A stretch of 63,634 nucleotides of DNA from Streptomyces griseus (lineage in GTDB: Bacteria; Actinomycetota; Actinomycetes; Streptomycetales; Streptomycetaceae), in the NCBI RefSeq assembly GCF_001715295.1, contig NZ_MDKB01000005.1, positions 1 to 63,634 of the forward strand. The letters run 5' to 3'. The position numbers were made by a program, and so were the translations under genes. The notes beneath the pieces are model-generated. The model did not search any database, was not told the DNA's origin, and saw only the letters and a program-made list of their open reading frames with translations. Below are positions 10,626-19,682 of the stretch, piece by piece (within the stretch, counting starts at the first letter, position 1; each line of letters opens with the position of its first letter).

Positions 10626-11296
10626 CACCCACGAACACCGTCCCGCAGGGGGACAACGCCGGTGCCCCGGAGCCCACCGACAGCATCCAGGCCAGCCACG
10701 CAGTAGCCCCAGCCGTCCCGACGCCCATTCAACCCGGACTACGACAGACCCCCTCACGGGGCTGCCCCCACTTTCCTCCCGCCGGGATGCCCACCACACC
10801 TCCACCCCCGGCTGCCCCGCCACCGAATCCCCCTGGAAACCATCGCCGAACGGCAGCGCCAGCAACCCCCGCATAAGGCATCTCGAAGCCTCGGATTCCC
10901 CGGGCATGGCACGCAGTGAAGCGGCGGACGGGATGGCAGCTGCTCCCGCTGACCGGCTAAGGGGTGTCCCGCAATTCCCGGTGGATCAGCGCGCGGCGTC
11001 AGATGCGGGGCAACGCGCGGCGGAGAGGCGTCCGCATACTGGATGTACAGGGGCGTTCCGACGACGCGCGAGGTGCCGCAGCCGTCGTCGCGCGCCCGCT
11101 GTGCATTGCGGGACAGCCCGCAGGCACCTCCAACTACGCCGTGGGACATAGCGCCCCTTTGGGCTACCCCCACCGACGGCCTGCCGTGCAGAACCCGGCG
11201 CGTCACATCCGGACGCCCACGCAGGGAGCGCAACCCGAAAGCCGCTCGAAATCCCGTCTCGGACACCGGCTCTGACGACCGTCGAAGGAGAACTCC
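10626..11296. other. Gene-free leader of the terpene gene pair
   Basis: A 671-bp stretch with no supported gene. It contains MITE-like element copy 1 (10961-11120). The downstream end carries a strong ribosome site (AAGGAG, five bases before ATG 11297), so the promoter of the terpene pair is probably between the element and 11290. No clear -10/-35 could be chosen. Confidence 0.5.
10961..11120. mobile_element. MITE-like palindromic element, copy 1
   Basis: A ~160-bp element with inverted ends: GGGGTGTCCCGCA at left (one mismatch from copy 2) and TGCGGGACAGCCC in complementary sense at right. Copies 2 (16154-16313) and 3 (27827-27984) share the ends and most internal sequence, including the CCCGGTGGATC block. 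It has no coding capacity, as expected of a non-autonomous miniature element. It sits 177 bp upstream of the squalene-synthase-like gene. The parent transposon is not in the window. Confidence 0.75.
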
Positions 11297-12091
11297 ATGG
11301 GTACCCCCCACGCTCCCAGCCTGGACAAGGCCCTGAGCGAGATGAACCGTTGGTCCACGACCTACTACCGGCCGATTACCCAGATGCCGGCCGGGCTCCA
11401 GGAGGCGAAGCTCTCCTTCTATTTGCTCTTCCGGGGCATCGACGAGATCGAAGACCACCCCGGGCTTCCCGCGTCCGTCAAGGACCGCCTGTTGACCGGA
11501 GTGGCATGCGCGCTCCAGACCCGCAACATAGGCGGTCGCCTGGATGCCGTATTCGCCGAGCATCGCGATGCCCTGCCAGAAGTGTCCCTGCGCCTGGCCG
11601 ACTGGTGTGCGCTGGCGCCACCCTTCATCGCGCCACGAGTCGTGGACGCCGCGATCGCCATGTCCGACCGCATGGCCGTATGGTCCCGCGGCAACTGGCG
11701 CATCCGCGACGTCGACGACTTCGACCACTACGCCTTCTCCGTCGCCGGGGTTGTGGCCACCCTGCTGTGCGACATGTGGGCCTGGCACGACGGCACTCAG
11801 GTGGACCGCACCGCCATGATGAGCTACGCCCGCGGATGCCAAGCCGCCAACATCCTTGCAGATCTTGCCGTCGACCGGGCGCGAGGCATCGACTTCCTGC
11901 CTGATGGATGGTCGATCGCCGACCTGCGAACCTACACCCTGGCCGAACTGGAACTGGCCGACGTCATGCTTGCCGCACTTCCCGACCCCAGCCCTGCCCA
12001 CACCTGGTGCAGTCGCGCGATGGAAGTGGCGTGGGCCCAAGTCCACAAGGCCGGTCCTGCCCGATCGCCGAAGGAGCACAGTCATGAGTGA
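11297..12091 (+). CDS. Squalene/phytoene synthase-like protein (short)
   Basis: A 264-residue head-to-head prenyl transferase homologue, shorter than the usual 280-350. The first Asp-rich motif is FRGIDEIED (D49, D53), close to the squalene-synthase type FYLVLRALDTxED. The second is GCQAANILADLAVD (N185, D189, D193), where the usual NIxRD arginine is Ala188. The FLP that follows matches the family YLP. The start is firm, with AAGGAG five bases upstream. Its last 8 nt (ATGAGTGA) overlap the terpene synthase start, so the two are coupled. It may make a C30/C40 chain, act as a cyclase, or be a partner subunit. The substrate cannot be predicted. Confidence 0.85.
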   Translation: MGTPHAPSLDKALSEMNRWSTTYYRPITQMPAGLQEAKLSFYLLFRGIDEIEDHPGLPASVKDRLLTGVACALQTRNIGGRLDAVFAEHRDALPEVSLRLADWCALAPPFIAPRVVDAAIAMSDRMAVWSRGNWRIRDVDDFDHYAFSVAGVVATLLCDMWAWHDGTQVDRTAMMSYARGCQAANILADLAVDRARGIDFLPDGWSIADLRTYTLAELELADVMLAALPDPSPAHTWCSRAMEVAWAQVHKAGPARSPKEHSHE

Positions 12092-13055
12092 CCCCCGCAC
12101 GGCCGAGACACTGACGATCCCTCCGCTGCCCGTGCTCTTCCAAGCCCGCCTTCACCTCCGCGCCGACTGGATCGATCAGCGCACCATCGACTGGATGCTG
12201 AGCCACCGGCTGATCGAGCCTGGACGGGAGGAAGCCTTCGCACGGCAGATGCACATGGGCCGGCTTGCGGCATGGAGCTGCCCTGACGCCGAGCCTGACC
12301 ACGCCCTTCTGCTGGGCTGCGTGCTTGCCTGGATGGTCTTGCTGGATGACCGCCTTGTCGACCCGGTGGCTGACAAAGACGAGATGCGCGAATTGGCCGA
12401 GCGATGGCTCAGTTTCGACATCATCGTGCATGACCCCCAAGCGGCCACAGTCCACAACACCCCCATGGAGAGGGCTTTGCGCGAACTGTGCCGGCGCATC
12501 AGGCCCCTCGCCACCTTGGACCAGTGGTCCCGCATTCAGGAAGCGATCCTCCGCACCCTCATCGGTTATAGCGCCAAGGCAGGCCATAAGAGCGACAGCT
12601 ACCGCCCGAGCCTCGCCCAGTTCCGCCTCATCCGCTACTACACCAGCGGACTGCTGATCTTTCCCCCGCTGCTCGAAATCTTCTGCGCAACCGAGCTGAC
12701 ACCCGACGTCGCGCTCGACGCAGACATACAGGCACTGAACACGACGTCCGCCGCAATAGTGACCACCATCCACGAGATCGCCACCTGCCCCCACGACGTA
12801 CGCCGCGGCGTCCGCAATCTCCCCGTACTGCTCGCTGAGGAACACGGGTGTTCCGTTCAAGACGGCCTTCATCTGGCGGCCACCGAACTGGGTGACCTAA
12901 CAGCCCGGTTCCGTGACCGGTGCAGGCAGGTAGAGGCCCGGAATCTGCCAGGCAGCGCTGCCTACATCAAAGCTTTGCAGCACCTCATCGCAGGACACCC
13001 GTGCTGGACGGAGGAGACCAAGAGGTACGCCCCTGGAGCGCCTGTCGAGTCGTGA
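12084..13055 (+). CDS. Class I terpene synthase with variant NSE motif
   Basis: This 323-residue protein has the layout of bacterial class I terpene cyclases: the acidic motif DDRLVD (88-93), the pyrophosphate-sensor helix RLIRYYTSG (R184) and the C-terminal RY pair (314-315). The metal-binding NSE/DTE site, normally NDxxSxxxE, aligns with HEIATCPHD, giving His230, Thr234 and Asp238. The flanking helices (RNLPVLLAEEHGC) match the family well, so the alignment is secure although the residues differ. It overlaps the squalene-synthase-like gene by 8 nt. It may be an active enzyme with altered metal binding, or a degenerate one. The product is unknown. Confidence 0.8.
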   Translation: MSDPRTAETLTIPPLPVLFQARLHLRADWIDQRTIDWMLSHRLIEPGREEAFARQMHMGRLAAWSCPDAEPDHALLLGCVLAWMVLLDDRLVDPVADKDEMRELAERWLSFDIIVHDPQAATVHNTPMERALRELCRRIRPLATLDQWSRIQEAILRTLIGYSAKAGHKSDSYRPSLAQFRLIRYYTSGLLIFPPLLEIFCATELTPDVALDADIQALNTTSAAIVTTIHEIATCPHDVRRGVRNLPVLLAEEHGCSVQDGLHLAATELGDLTARFRDRCRQVEARNLPGSAAYIKALQHLIAGHPCWTEETKRYAPGAPVES

Positions 13056-13206
13056 TCATTCTGCGGATCGCCTCGGTGACCGCCTGAACGGCGCGTACCG
13101 CTCAAGGCACGACGCCACAGACGGACCTGCCTCAGAGCGCGGCGCTGGGCGACCTGCTGCGGCAGCAGATCTTTCCGCAGGAGCAGGCCGCCTTGCTCTA
13201 TCAGGG

Positions 13207-13734
13207 GTGGGAGCTGCAGAGCAGACCGACATCGTCACCATCGGCGTCGGCGGCATGCGCCTCAAGTGCCTGCAACTGGGCGCGATCCCCCGCCAGACCT
13301 GCCAGGAGTACTACACCAATCCGCCCGAGGGCGAGGAGAGCATCCAGGACAGGGTCGGCCGGGTCCAGGACGAGTACATCCAGATGCTGGCCACGATGCA
13401 CGAGGCCGCGCCCAGCGCCCAGGTGATCACGGTCGGCTACCCGGCCGTCCTGCCCGAGGAAGGCAGCACCTGCAACCTCCCCGTCCTGACCGAACTGGGC
13501 TCGATCAAGCACACCGACGTCGACTGGCTGCGCGAGAACGCTCTTCAGCCGCTGAACAGCACGATCCAGCGGGCCACGTAGCTCTTCGGCGACCGCTACG
13601 TCGACGTGTACTCCTCCAGCGTCGGCCACGACGCCTGCCAGCCCGCCGACACCAAGCGGGTCGAGGACATCTGCGGCGACGCCGAGGTGGATATGGCCGG
13701 CGCCGTAGCGGTCAAGGGTGTCGGAGTGCGATGA
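13207..13734 (+). pseudogene. SGNH/GDSL-type secreted hydrolase, broken
   Basis: The translated frame (TDIVTIGVGG, then VITVGYPAVLPE, then YVDVYSSSVGHDAC) matches the C-terminal two thirds of Streptomyces SGNH lipases. In-frame TAG at 13579-13581 interrupts it and the same frame continues to TGA at 13732-13734. The N-terminal part with the signal peptide and catalytic GDS serine is absent, and the usual GGND has become GGMR. It is dead by truncation and stop. Its tail overlaps the end of the opposite-strand LGFP gene. Confidence 0.8.
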
Positions 13735-15655
13735 GGTCGATCCCGTCCGGATTGGTCAGATCGATCGTGTCGGGTTCGGGCACGATCCGGGCCTCCTGCG
13801 CGTATCGGATGCAGGTGGATGTGATGTTCTCGGGCGATCCTTCGTTCCTCAGTCCCACCTGGACACCGGTCTTGTTGTTGTACACGTCCATCAGCTGAGC
13901 GTTGGGGGTCCAGTCCGGGTTCTTCCGCCCGTCGAGTTCGTGGGCGCGGGCCATCCTCTGCGCGAATCCCTGGTTGGCCCCCTCGGTCATGAGCCCGTTC
14001 CAGATGCAGTGCCGTGCGGCGTCGATCCGATTGTCGTCCGTCTCCGTCGCCTCGGGAAAGGCTTCCTTCGACAGGTTGTACGCAGGCCCACGCGCGTTGC
14101 GGACCCGGGCGCAGTCGTAGGGTTCGTCGTGGCATGTCAAGCGTTGCTCAGCCCCGAGGGACCACCACTCCTCCAGGGCGTCCCCCTTCGCCGCGATCAT
14201 GGGAAACTCGATCGGATACGCAGTCGAGTTGCCCAGCTGGACCCGCAGCCTGTTGCCCTCAAAACTCGTCTGAACCGGTACCGATGCTCCACTCGCATCG
14301 AACCCCATGGGCAGTCCGACGCCCGCGACGACCGCTCCCGCCGAGTCGACGAGTTCGACCCGTTGCGGCGTCGCACGAAGGCTGTAACCAGCAGGTGCAC
14401 CGAACAACAAGTCCAATGACGTGGGCGCCCCGGCGTCCAGCCGCACCAGCGAAGCCTCGAACGAACCGTCGTCGGCTACGCGCTGGAACCGGGCCTGGAA
14501 GCCGGGACCGTTCAGTACGACTCCCTCTGCCACGGCTTCGGGTCGGAGGTCGCCGGCCGACGGCACGCCCAGCGACAGCGCAACCCCTGAGGCGACGGGA
14601 ATCGTCAGGCCGGAGCTGTAGATACGGTCGCGCTGGAACTGTTGCTCCTGGACTCCGCCCGGGTGGGTGACTGGATCGGCCGTCGGGTAGCCGTAGGAAC
14701 TCACTTCGAATCCGGCGCGAGACCACTGGTCCAGGACAGCGCCAGTGACGGCGTACGCCCCTGTGCCGGGTGACCAGTAGACGACGCCGTGCTCGAAGCG
14801 GTTCATACGGCCCTGGCCGTCGGGCAACTTGGTCTCGTCGCTGATCGGGTAGCCGAGCCAGCCGCCTTCCGCACCGGACGTGGCCCACTTGTCACGGATT
14901 GCGCCCGTGACGTAGTAGGCCTCATTGAGTCGCCAGTAGATGGTGCCGCCCTGAAAATGCTGTCGCCGACCGACGTTGTCGGGGTTGACGATCTCGTCCG
15001 AGGTGGGATAGCCGAGCGACCCGGCTTCCCAGCCGTTGCGCTGCCAGGCGGCGAAGAAGTGGTTCACCACGGGGTGCGCGCCTCTTTCGGCCGACCAGTA
15101 GATGGGCCCGTTCTGGAAAACCGACCGTTTGCCGTGCCCATCGGGATTGGTCAGTTCGTTCGACGTAGGAAACAGGAGGAAGCTGTTCGGGCCACCGAGC
15201 GCGTTGTACTTGTCACGGATTGCACCGCACACCTCGTAGGGTGCGGGCCAGTACACCTGACAGTCGGCTGCGGCGAGGGACGCCTCCTGAGGCTGCGCCT
15301 GCGGGCCCTTGGCCCTGGCCAGCAGCGCGGCTTCCATCGTCTCGGCCCTGTCGGCCTGCTCCTTGGTGAACCCTGCGGGGATCACCGCGCAGTCGGACCG
15401 CATCAGTGTCGATACGACCGACGTCTGGGGGTTCTTCGTCGGCGCCCACTGCGCCGGTCTCACCTTCTGTTCAGGCGAGGCCGTCGAGCACGACTCAGCC
15501 GCGAAAGGTGCCGTAGCCGGCGAATGCGGAGCTTGCCCAACCGTCTCTACCGACGATCGCGGAACCGGAGTGACGGCGTTTACCGGCGGGCATGCGACCA
15601 AGGACATGACTGCCAGAAGTGCGGCAAGGCTGAGGCTGCGCAGAACACGTAACAT
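13712..15655 (-). CDS. Secreted LGFP-repeat protein with C-terminal DUF6973-like domain
   Basis: A 647-residue exported protein. The start at ATG 15655 follows GGAAGGGACC and gives a signal peptide (hydrophobic core about residues 8-26, ACPPVNA). Four LGFP repeats follow (about residues 125-340; SLGYPTSDE, WLGYPISDE, YGYPTADP), each with the fVYWS/IYWS pattern. LGFP repeats are known from cell-wall-linked actinobacterial enzymes. A beta-rich middle precedes a C-terminal domain with AARHCIWNGLM, which resembles DUF6973. The ORF can be extended upstream to 16483 through MITE copy 2, but that part is not coding-like. The function is unknown; cell-wall association is likely. Confidence 0.8.
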   Translation of the reverse strand: MLRVLRSLSLAALLAVMSLVACPPVNAVTPVPRSSVETVGQAPHSPATAPFAAESCSTASPEQKVRPAQWAPTKNPQTSVVSTLMRSDCAVIPAGFTKEQADRAETMEAALLARAKGPQAQPQEASLAAADCQVYWPAPYEVCGAIRDKYNALGGPNSFLLFPTSNELTNPDGHGKRSVFQNGPIYWSAERGAHPVVNHFFAAWQRNGWEAGSLGYPTSDEIVNPDNVGRRQHFQGGTIYWRLNEAYYVTGAIRDKWATSGAEGGWLGYPISDETKLPDGQGRMNRFEHGVVYWSPGTGAYAVTGAVLDQWSRAGFEVSSYGYPTADPVTHPGGVQEQQFQRDRIYSSGLTIPVASGVALSLGVPSAGDLRPEAVAEGVVLNGPGFQARFQRVADDGSFEASLVRLDAGAPTSLDLLFGAPAGYSLRATPQRVELVDSAGAVVAGVGLPMGFDASGASVPVQTSFEGNRLRVQLGNSTAYPIEFPMIAAKGDALEEWWSLGAEQRLTCHDEPYDCARVRNARGPAYNLSKEAFPEATETDDNRIDAARHCIWNGLMTEGANQGFAQRMARAHELDGRKNPDWTPNAQLMDVYNNKTGVQVGLRNEGSPENITSTCIRYAQEARIVPEPDTIDLTNPDGIDLIALRHP

Positions 15656-16153
15656 GCGGTCCCTTCCGCGTGACATCGCGATGGGCGACCTGAACCCCGC
15701 GGAATCCGGCGACGGAAATGATATTTCGTTTCTAGCAGGCCGCACCCACGCGTCACAGCGACTAACAGGCCAAAGACATTGGCTTGCGTCTCGCCCTGCG
15801 GGCACGGCACCTTCTCCCCGTAAGTCCGACCACCGGGACCCTGCCCGCAGCGCCGGGAGAAAGATCCCGGAAACAGCACTGCACGTCGCAGGCATCTTCC
15901 TCCGATCTGCCCGGCGACCCGAACAGAGCGGCCCAGCCCGACACGACCGTTGACCGTGAATGCGTACTGCCACGAAGCCGACGCCGAGCTCGACGGCCAC
16001 CGCACCGCCGAGCAGGAATCCCGCGACTCGATGGCCCGGACGGCCGTGACGCCGTCGTCCCGGAACGGCCCGGCCAGCAGACCGGTGGGCGACACACCGC
16101 CCTCGCAGCGATCCTGATCCGCACCTGAAGCTGTCCGAAGAGACAGGACCTAA
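15656..16153. other. Gene-free region upstream of the LGFP protein
   Basis: A 498-bp region with no supported gene. It ends at MITE copy 2. The LGFP promoter should lie within about 100 bp of 15655, and A/T-rich sequence around 15718-15735 (gatatttcgtttct) is the least GC-rich spot, but no promoter elements are clear. Confidence 0.35.
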
Positions 16154-16313
16154 GGGCTGTCCCGCACTTCCCGGTGGATCAGCGTGCGGCGTCAGATGCC
16201 GGGCATCGCAAGGCGGAGGAACGCCCGCATACCGGATGCATGTGGACGTTCCGACAACGCGACGAGGTGCCGTAACTGTCGTGGCGCGCCCGCCGTGAAC
16301 TGCGGGACAGCCC
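16154..16313. mobile_element. MITE-like palindromic element, copy 2
   Basis: The best-preserved copy: 160 bp with perfect 13-bp ends (GGGCTGTCCCGCA and complement), extending as an imperfect 24-bp inverted repeat. It is flanked by TAA on the left and TTA on the right. An internal GGAACGCCC/GGACGTTCC pair forms a second hairpin. The right flank provides the TAA stop of the adjacent minus-strand gene (16314-16784), so insertion may have trimmed that gene. Confidence 0.8.
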
Positions 16314-16784
16314 TTAACCGTACGGGTTGAGGGCCCGGAAGCGGACGGTGTCGCTGCGACGGTCGAACCACATTTTGGTGGAGTGGCCGTTGCCGTCGCG
16401 GTCGAGCTCGGGCGACCGGATCCACTGGGGGTTCTCCGGCCCCTCCCCCTTGAGCGGCTTCTCGAACCACGAGGGGAAGTCATCAGCCGGCCCCTCGGGG
16501 ACGAAGGCGTGGGCCGCCGTCAGTTCGGCAAGTTTCCCCCGTGTCAGCCGGGCGAAGCCCGAGATCACCAGCTCCGGCGACGGTATGCCCCGGTCGTTGT
16601 CCCGGCTGCTCACCCACTTGGCATCGGTGAGCGGGCCCAGCAGCGGGAATGCCCGCTGCAGCGGTGCCGTGTCGGTGTGCCAGTCCCCCTGGGCCCCGTT
16701 CGCCACCTGCCGCAGGGCCCACCAGGCGGGTAGGACCGCCAGCCCCGCCCCGATCCCGATCCCGATCAGCTTCCGTCGCTCCAA
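16314..16784 (-). CDS. Membrane-anchored protein of unknown function
   Basis: About 156 residues from a TTG start at 16784, preceded by AGGGGG at six bases (alternative in-frame GTG and ATG lie upstream, to 16850). One N-terminal membrane helix (KLIGIGIGAGLAVLPAWWAL) anchors a soluble C-terminal part containing LDRDGNGHSTKMWFD and ending in RALNPYG. No family is recognised. The stop codon is formed exactly at the edge of MITE copy 2, so the native C-terminus may have been slightly different. It lies alone between the element and a divergent region. Confidence 0.6.
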   Translation of the reverse strand: MERRKLIGIGIGAGLAVLPAWWALRQVANGAQGDWHTDTAPLQRAFPLLGPLTDAKWVSSRDNDRGIPSPELVISGFARLTRGKLAELTAAHAFVPEGPADDFPSWFEKPLKGEGPENPQWIRSPELDRDGNGHSTKMWFDRRSDTVRFRALNPYG

Positions 16785-16981
16785 CGAGATCCCCCTGATG
16801 CCTGACTTCGGAGGGCAGCATATCCGGCTCGAGCACCTCACCCGGAGCACCTATTGATCACAACCTCACACGCGCCCCAACCGCGGAAAGTTCCACGCGG
16901 CCCCGCTTCGGGCCCAGCACGACGCTTCCCGCAAAGTCCCTCACGGACCGATAACAGGACCGCGCACTCCCCGGACCCGGC

Positions 16982-17269
16982 ATGACCGTTGCCCTCCGTC
17001 GAAAGCATGACCCGGGAGGAGATACCACCAGGCCCGAACAGCACACCGTCACAGACACCGACAAGACATCCGGCCACCACACGGCCCGGGCAACCTCGAA
17101 CAGTCGGTCAACGACCGGAACCCCCGCACAACACCCCGACACGGACGCCCACCCACCACACCGACACCACACCGACGACGGCCCCGAACACACCCGCACC
17201 CGAACGGAAACCCCCACCCACCAACAGAGCACGCAGGAAGAAGCCCCCACCCCCACAACCCTGATGTGA
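16982..17269 (+). CDS. Possible 95-aa hydrophilic Thr/His/Pro-rich protein
   Basis: The frame from ATG 16982 to TGA 17269 has mostly C/G third positions and encodes a low-complexity, probably disordered protein rich in Thr, His, Pro and Asp. It has no recognisable domain and no good ribosome site; a GGGAGGAG lies inside the frame. It is 34 nt upstream of a His-rich membrane protein gene and could be its leader or partner. It may equally be non-coding sequence with a chance open frame. Confidence 0.3.
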   Translation: MTVALRRKHDPGGDTTRPEQHTVTDTDKTSGHHTARATSNSRSTTGTPAQHPDTDAHPPHRHHTDDGPEHTRTRTETPTHQQSTQEEAPTPTTLM

Positions 17270-17303
17270 TGAGCCACCGTCTCCCGACCGCGGAGGTCCC
17301 CAC

Positions 17304-17876
17304 ATGACCACCAGCACAGCAACACCACCGCACACATTACGGAACGGGATCGACTCCCTCAACAGCCGCCACCACCAACTCGGCCTGCGCGTCTTCCTCC
17401 TCATCGTCGTCGCACACTGGGCCGAACACCTCGTCCAGGCCTACCAGATCTACGTCATGGGCTGGCCCATCCCCCAAGCACGCGGCGTACTCGGCATCCC
17501 CTTCCCCTGGCTCGTCACCTCCGAATGGATGCACTACGGCTACGCACTGATCATGATGATCGGCCTGGCCCTCCTACGCCCAGGCTTCACCGGCCTCTCA
17601 GGCACCTGGTGGAAAACCTCCCTCGCCATCCAGATATGGCACCACCTCGAACACCTCCTCCTCCTACTCCAAGCCCAGACCGGCACCCACCTACTCGGCA
17701 AACCCGCACCCACCAGCCTCATCCAACTCCTCATACCCCGCGTAGAACTCCACCTCTTCTACAACACCCTCGTCACCATCCCCATGATCATCGCCATGTA
17801 CTACCACACCCGCACCAACCGACCCGACAACACCACCGCACCCTGCACCTGCATACCCAAACAACCCAACCCGTAG
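17304..17876 (+). CDS. Multi-span membrane protein with conserved His motifs
   Basis: A 190-residue protein with about four hydrophobic segments. Histidines sit in and near the membrane: HWAEHLVQAYQ, WHHLEHLLLL and VELHLFYN. It ends in a short cytosolic tail with CTC. The start at 17304 has GGAGG seven bases upstream. I recognise it as a recurring actinobacterial family of unknown function, but know no activity. The HxxxH/HHxxH spacing resembles metal or heme ligation in integral-membrane oxidoreductases, which is inference only. Confidence 0.75.
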   Translation: MTTSTATPPHTLRNGIDSLNSRHHQLGLRVFLLIVVAHWAEHLVQAYQIYVMGWPIPQARGVLGIPFPWLVTSEWMHYGYALIMMIGLALLRPGFTGLSGTWWKTSLAIQIWHHLEHLLLLLQAQTGTHLLGKPAPTSLIQLLIPRVELHLFYNTLVTIPMIIAMYYHTRTNRPDNTTAPCTCIPKQPNP

Positions 17877-18591
17877 CACCGCGACGGGCTTCCGTGTGTA
17901 GAAGGTCTGTGCTCGGTCATCCTCGTGAACGCCGGCTCGTGACGCGGGCGGGTGCGAGACGTAGGGCGGGCCGGGGCGGATCAGTCGAATGGGATGGTCT
18001 CGGCGGCACCTGTCTGCGCGTACATGTCGTTGACGATCTTCTGGGCCAGCGTGCGGTGCCCGGGCGGGACCTCGATGCGCACCCAGAGCAGAAAGGCGTG
18101 CTGGGTGCGTTCGCTCTTGTCCTGCCAGGCCCAGAACCGTTTCATGGCCATGCGGTAGCGGTTGTCGCCGACGGAGCCGTTCCCGCACGGGCCCGTGCGC
18201 TCCTGTGCGCGTCGACGCGGGAGGCCATGAGTGCTGCCCTGTGGAAGAAGTACGTGTCACCCGACCTGGCCTACGACCCGCCCTGCGGCGGATGACACCG
18301 GCGCGCGAACCCCGGCATGCCGTGCCGCCCGGCAGAGTGGCACCACGGAAGGTCGCCGAGTCGTGCGAGCGGGGCACGGCCGAGTGTGCCCGGTGTCCAC
18401 GTCCGACGCCATCAGGGTGCGGAGGCCGGTCCGCGACCTGCTGCACGCCGCTGACGCGCATGCGGCGGACTCACGCAGCTCCTGCCGGCCGCCGCCCCGG
18501 ACGGGCTCGCCCTCACGCGCCGTCCGCACAGCTGGCCACGGGTGATCACTGCGGGTCACGACACATGTGAGCACTGGTCGTGCGCCATGCA
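17877..18591. other. Mostly gene-free stretch
   Basis: About 715 bp between the His-rich membrane protein and the DHFR-like gene. The only candidate is a weak 56-aa minus-strand frame (17981-18151). Other frames have no support. Confidence 0.35.
17981..18151 (-). pseudogene. Possible gene remnant, 56 codons
   Basis: A minus-strand frame translates as MAMKRFWAWQDKSERT... and ends in IPFD then TGA. Its third positions are coding-like and open-frame similarity in style extends a little upstream (CGNGSVGDNRYR) without a start codon. It may be the C-terminal piece of a lost gene or a small protein. I do not recognise the family. Confidence 0.3.
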
Positions 18592-19197
18592 CTAGTAGCT
18601 GTCGTAGGCGGGCTTCCCGTTGGGCCGGTAGACGCCGAGGACGGTGCCACCCTTCGTCGTCGAAACGCTGACCGGCTCCAGCGCAGTGGGGATCGCGCCC
18701 CCGGCGAACAGGCGCTTGCCGGTCCCGATGATCACCGGGTGGATGGTCAGCCGGTACTCGTCGACGAGGCCGTGCCGCATGAGGGTCTGGGCGAAGTCTC
18801 CGCTGCCGACGACGTTGACGGCAGCGCCGTCGGACTCCTTGAGCGTGCGTACGGCGTCGACGACGTCCCCTTCCAGCAGTGTGGAGTTCTGCCACCGGAG
18901 GGTCTTCGGAGTCCTGGACGCCACGTACTTGTGCATGCTGTTCATCCGATGGGTGAACGGGTTGCCGGGATCGGCAGTCGGCCAGTACGAAGCGAAGATG
19001 TCGTACGTCTTACGGCCGAGCAGCATCGCGTCGGAGCCCTCGTACCAGCCGGCGACGGCCGTGCCGACCTCGTCGTCGGTCACCGGCTTCTGCCAGCCGC
19101 CGTACGCGAAGCCGCTTTCGGTGTCCTCGTCCGGACCCCCCGGCGCCTGCATGACACCGTCCAGCGTCAGGAACGTGCAAACGATGATCTCGCGCAT
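18592..19197 (-). CDS. DHFR-like / RibD C-terminal domain reductase
   Basis: A 201-residue protein of the RibD_C/dihydrofolate-reductase-like superfamily. It opens with IIVCTFLTLDGVMQ, has the LLGRKTYD core, and the NADPH-binding VVGSGDFAQTLM segment followed by DEYRLTIHPVIIGTGKRLF. These proteins are small single-domain NAD(P)H reductases in Streptomyces with largely unknown substrates; they are not folate enzymes by default. The start at 19197 is the conserved ATG before REIIV. There is no operon partner. Confidence 0.85.
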   Translation of the reverse strand: MREIIVCTFLTLDGVMQAPGGPDEDTESGFAYGGWQKPVTDDEVGTAVAGWYEGSDAMLLGRKTYDIFASYWPTADPGNPFTHRMNSMHKYVASRTPKTLRWQNSTLLEGDVVDAVRTLKESDGAAVNVVGSGDFAQTLMRHGLVDEYRLTIHPVIIGTGKRLFAGGAIPTALEPVSVSTTKGGTVLGVYRPNGKPAYDSY

Positions 19198-19682
19198 GGT
19201 GCGCTCCCTTCGTCGGAAGAGTAGACCGCCCCGGCACCGTGAACTCATCGTGCCGGACTCCTGCGCTCCGGCTCGCCGAACTGCACGTACCCACGCCGGC
19301 GGACCGCAGCGGTACGGGGACTTTGGGACCGGTGCCGCAGCCGGCGGCGGGCGGCCCGGCCGCCGCACACACTCGTGGGATCACCGGTGCTCTCGCCGCG
19401 GCCGAGTGGGAGCCCTGGGCGGACATCGCCCCGTCTGCGGCCCGATCTTCCCGGACCGGTCCACTCGGCGGACCGGGGTGGCCGGCCGGGGCCGGTGCCT
19501 CGACCTCGTCACCTGGGGGAACGGATGTCCGGACGGTAACCGGACAGCGTCCGGCGAGGTTCCCGCCAACGTGCACCGACCGGCTGCGCCCCGGGTGCGC
19601 AGTCGATTGCACTGGACTCCGGACTCTTCGGAGAGGCCGGGAAAGTGCACAGGACACAAGCACGGGCGGGAGCGGATTTCAC
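19198..19682. other. Gene-free region
   Basis: A 485-bp region between divergent genes. The plus-strand open frame here is only an upstream extension of the 69-aa protein and has no coding-like composition. Promoters for both neighbours should lie here; none is clear. Confidence 0.35.

Noticed and set aside
13712..16483. A 923-codon frame for the LGFP protein
   Set aside because: Its first 276 codons cross MITE copy 2 and lack coding character; a signal peptide and good ribosome site occur at 15655.
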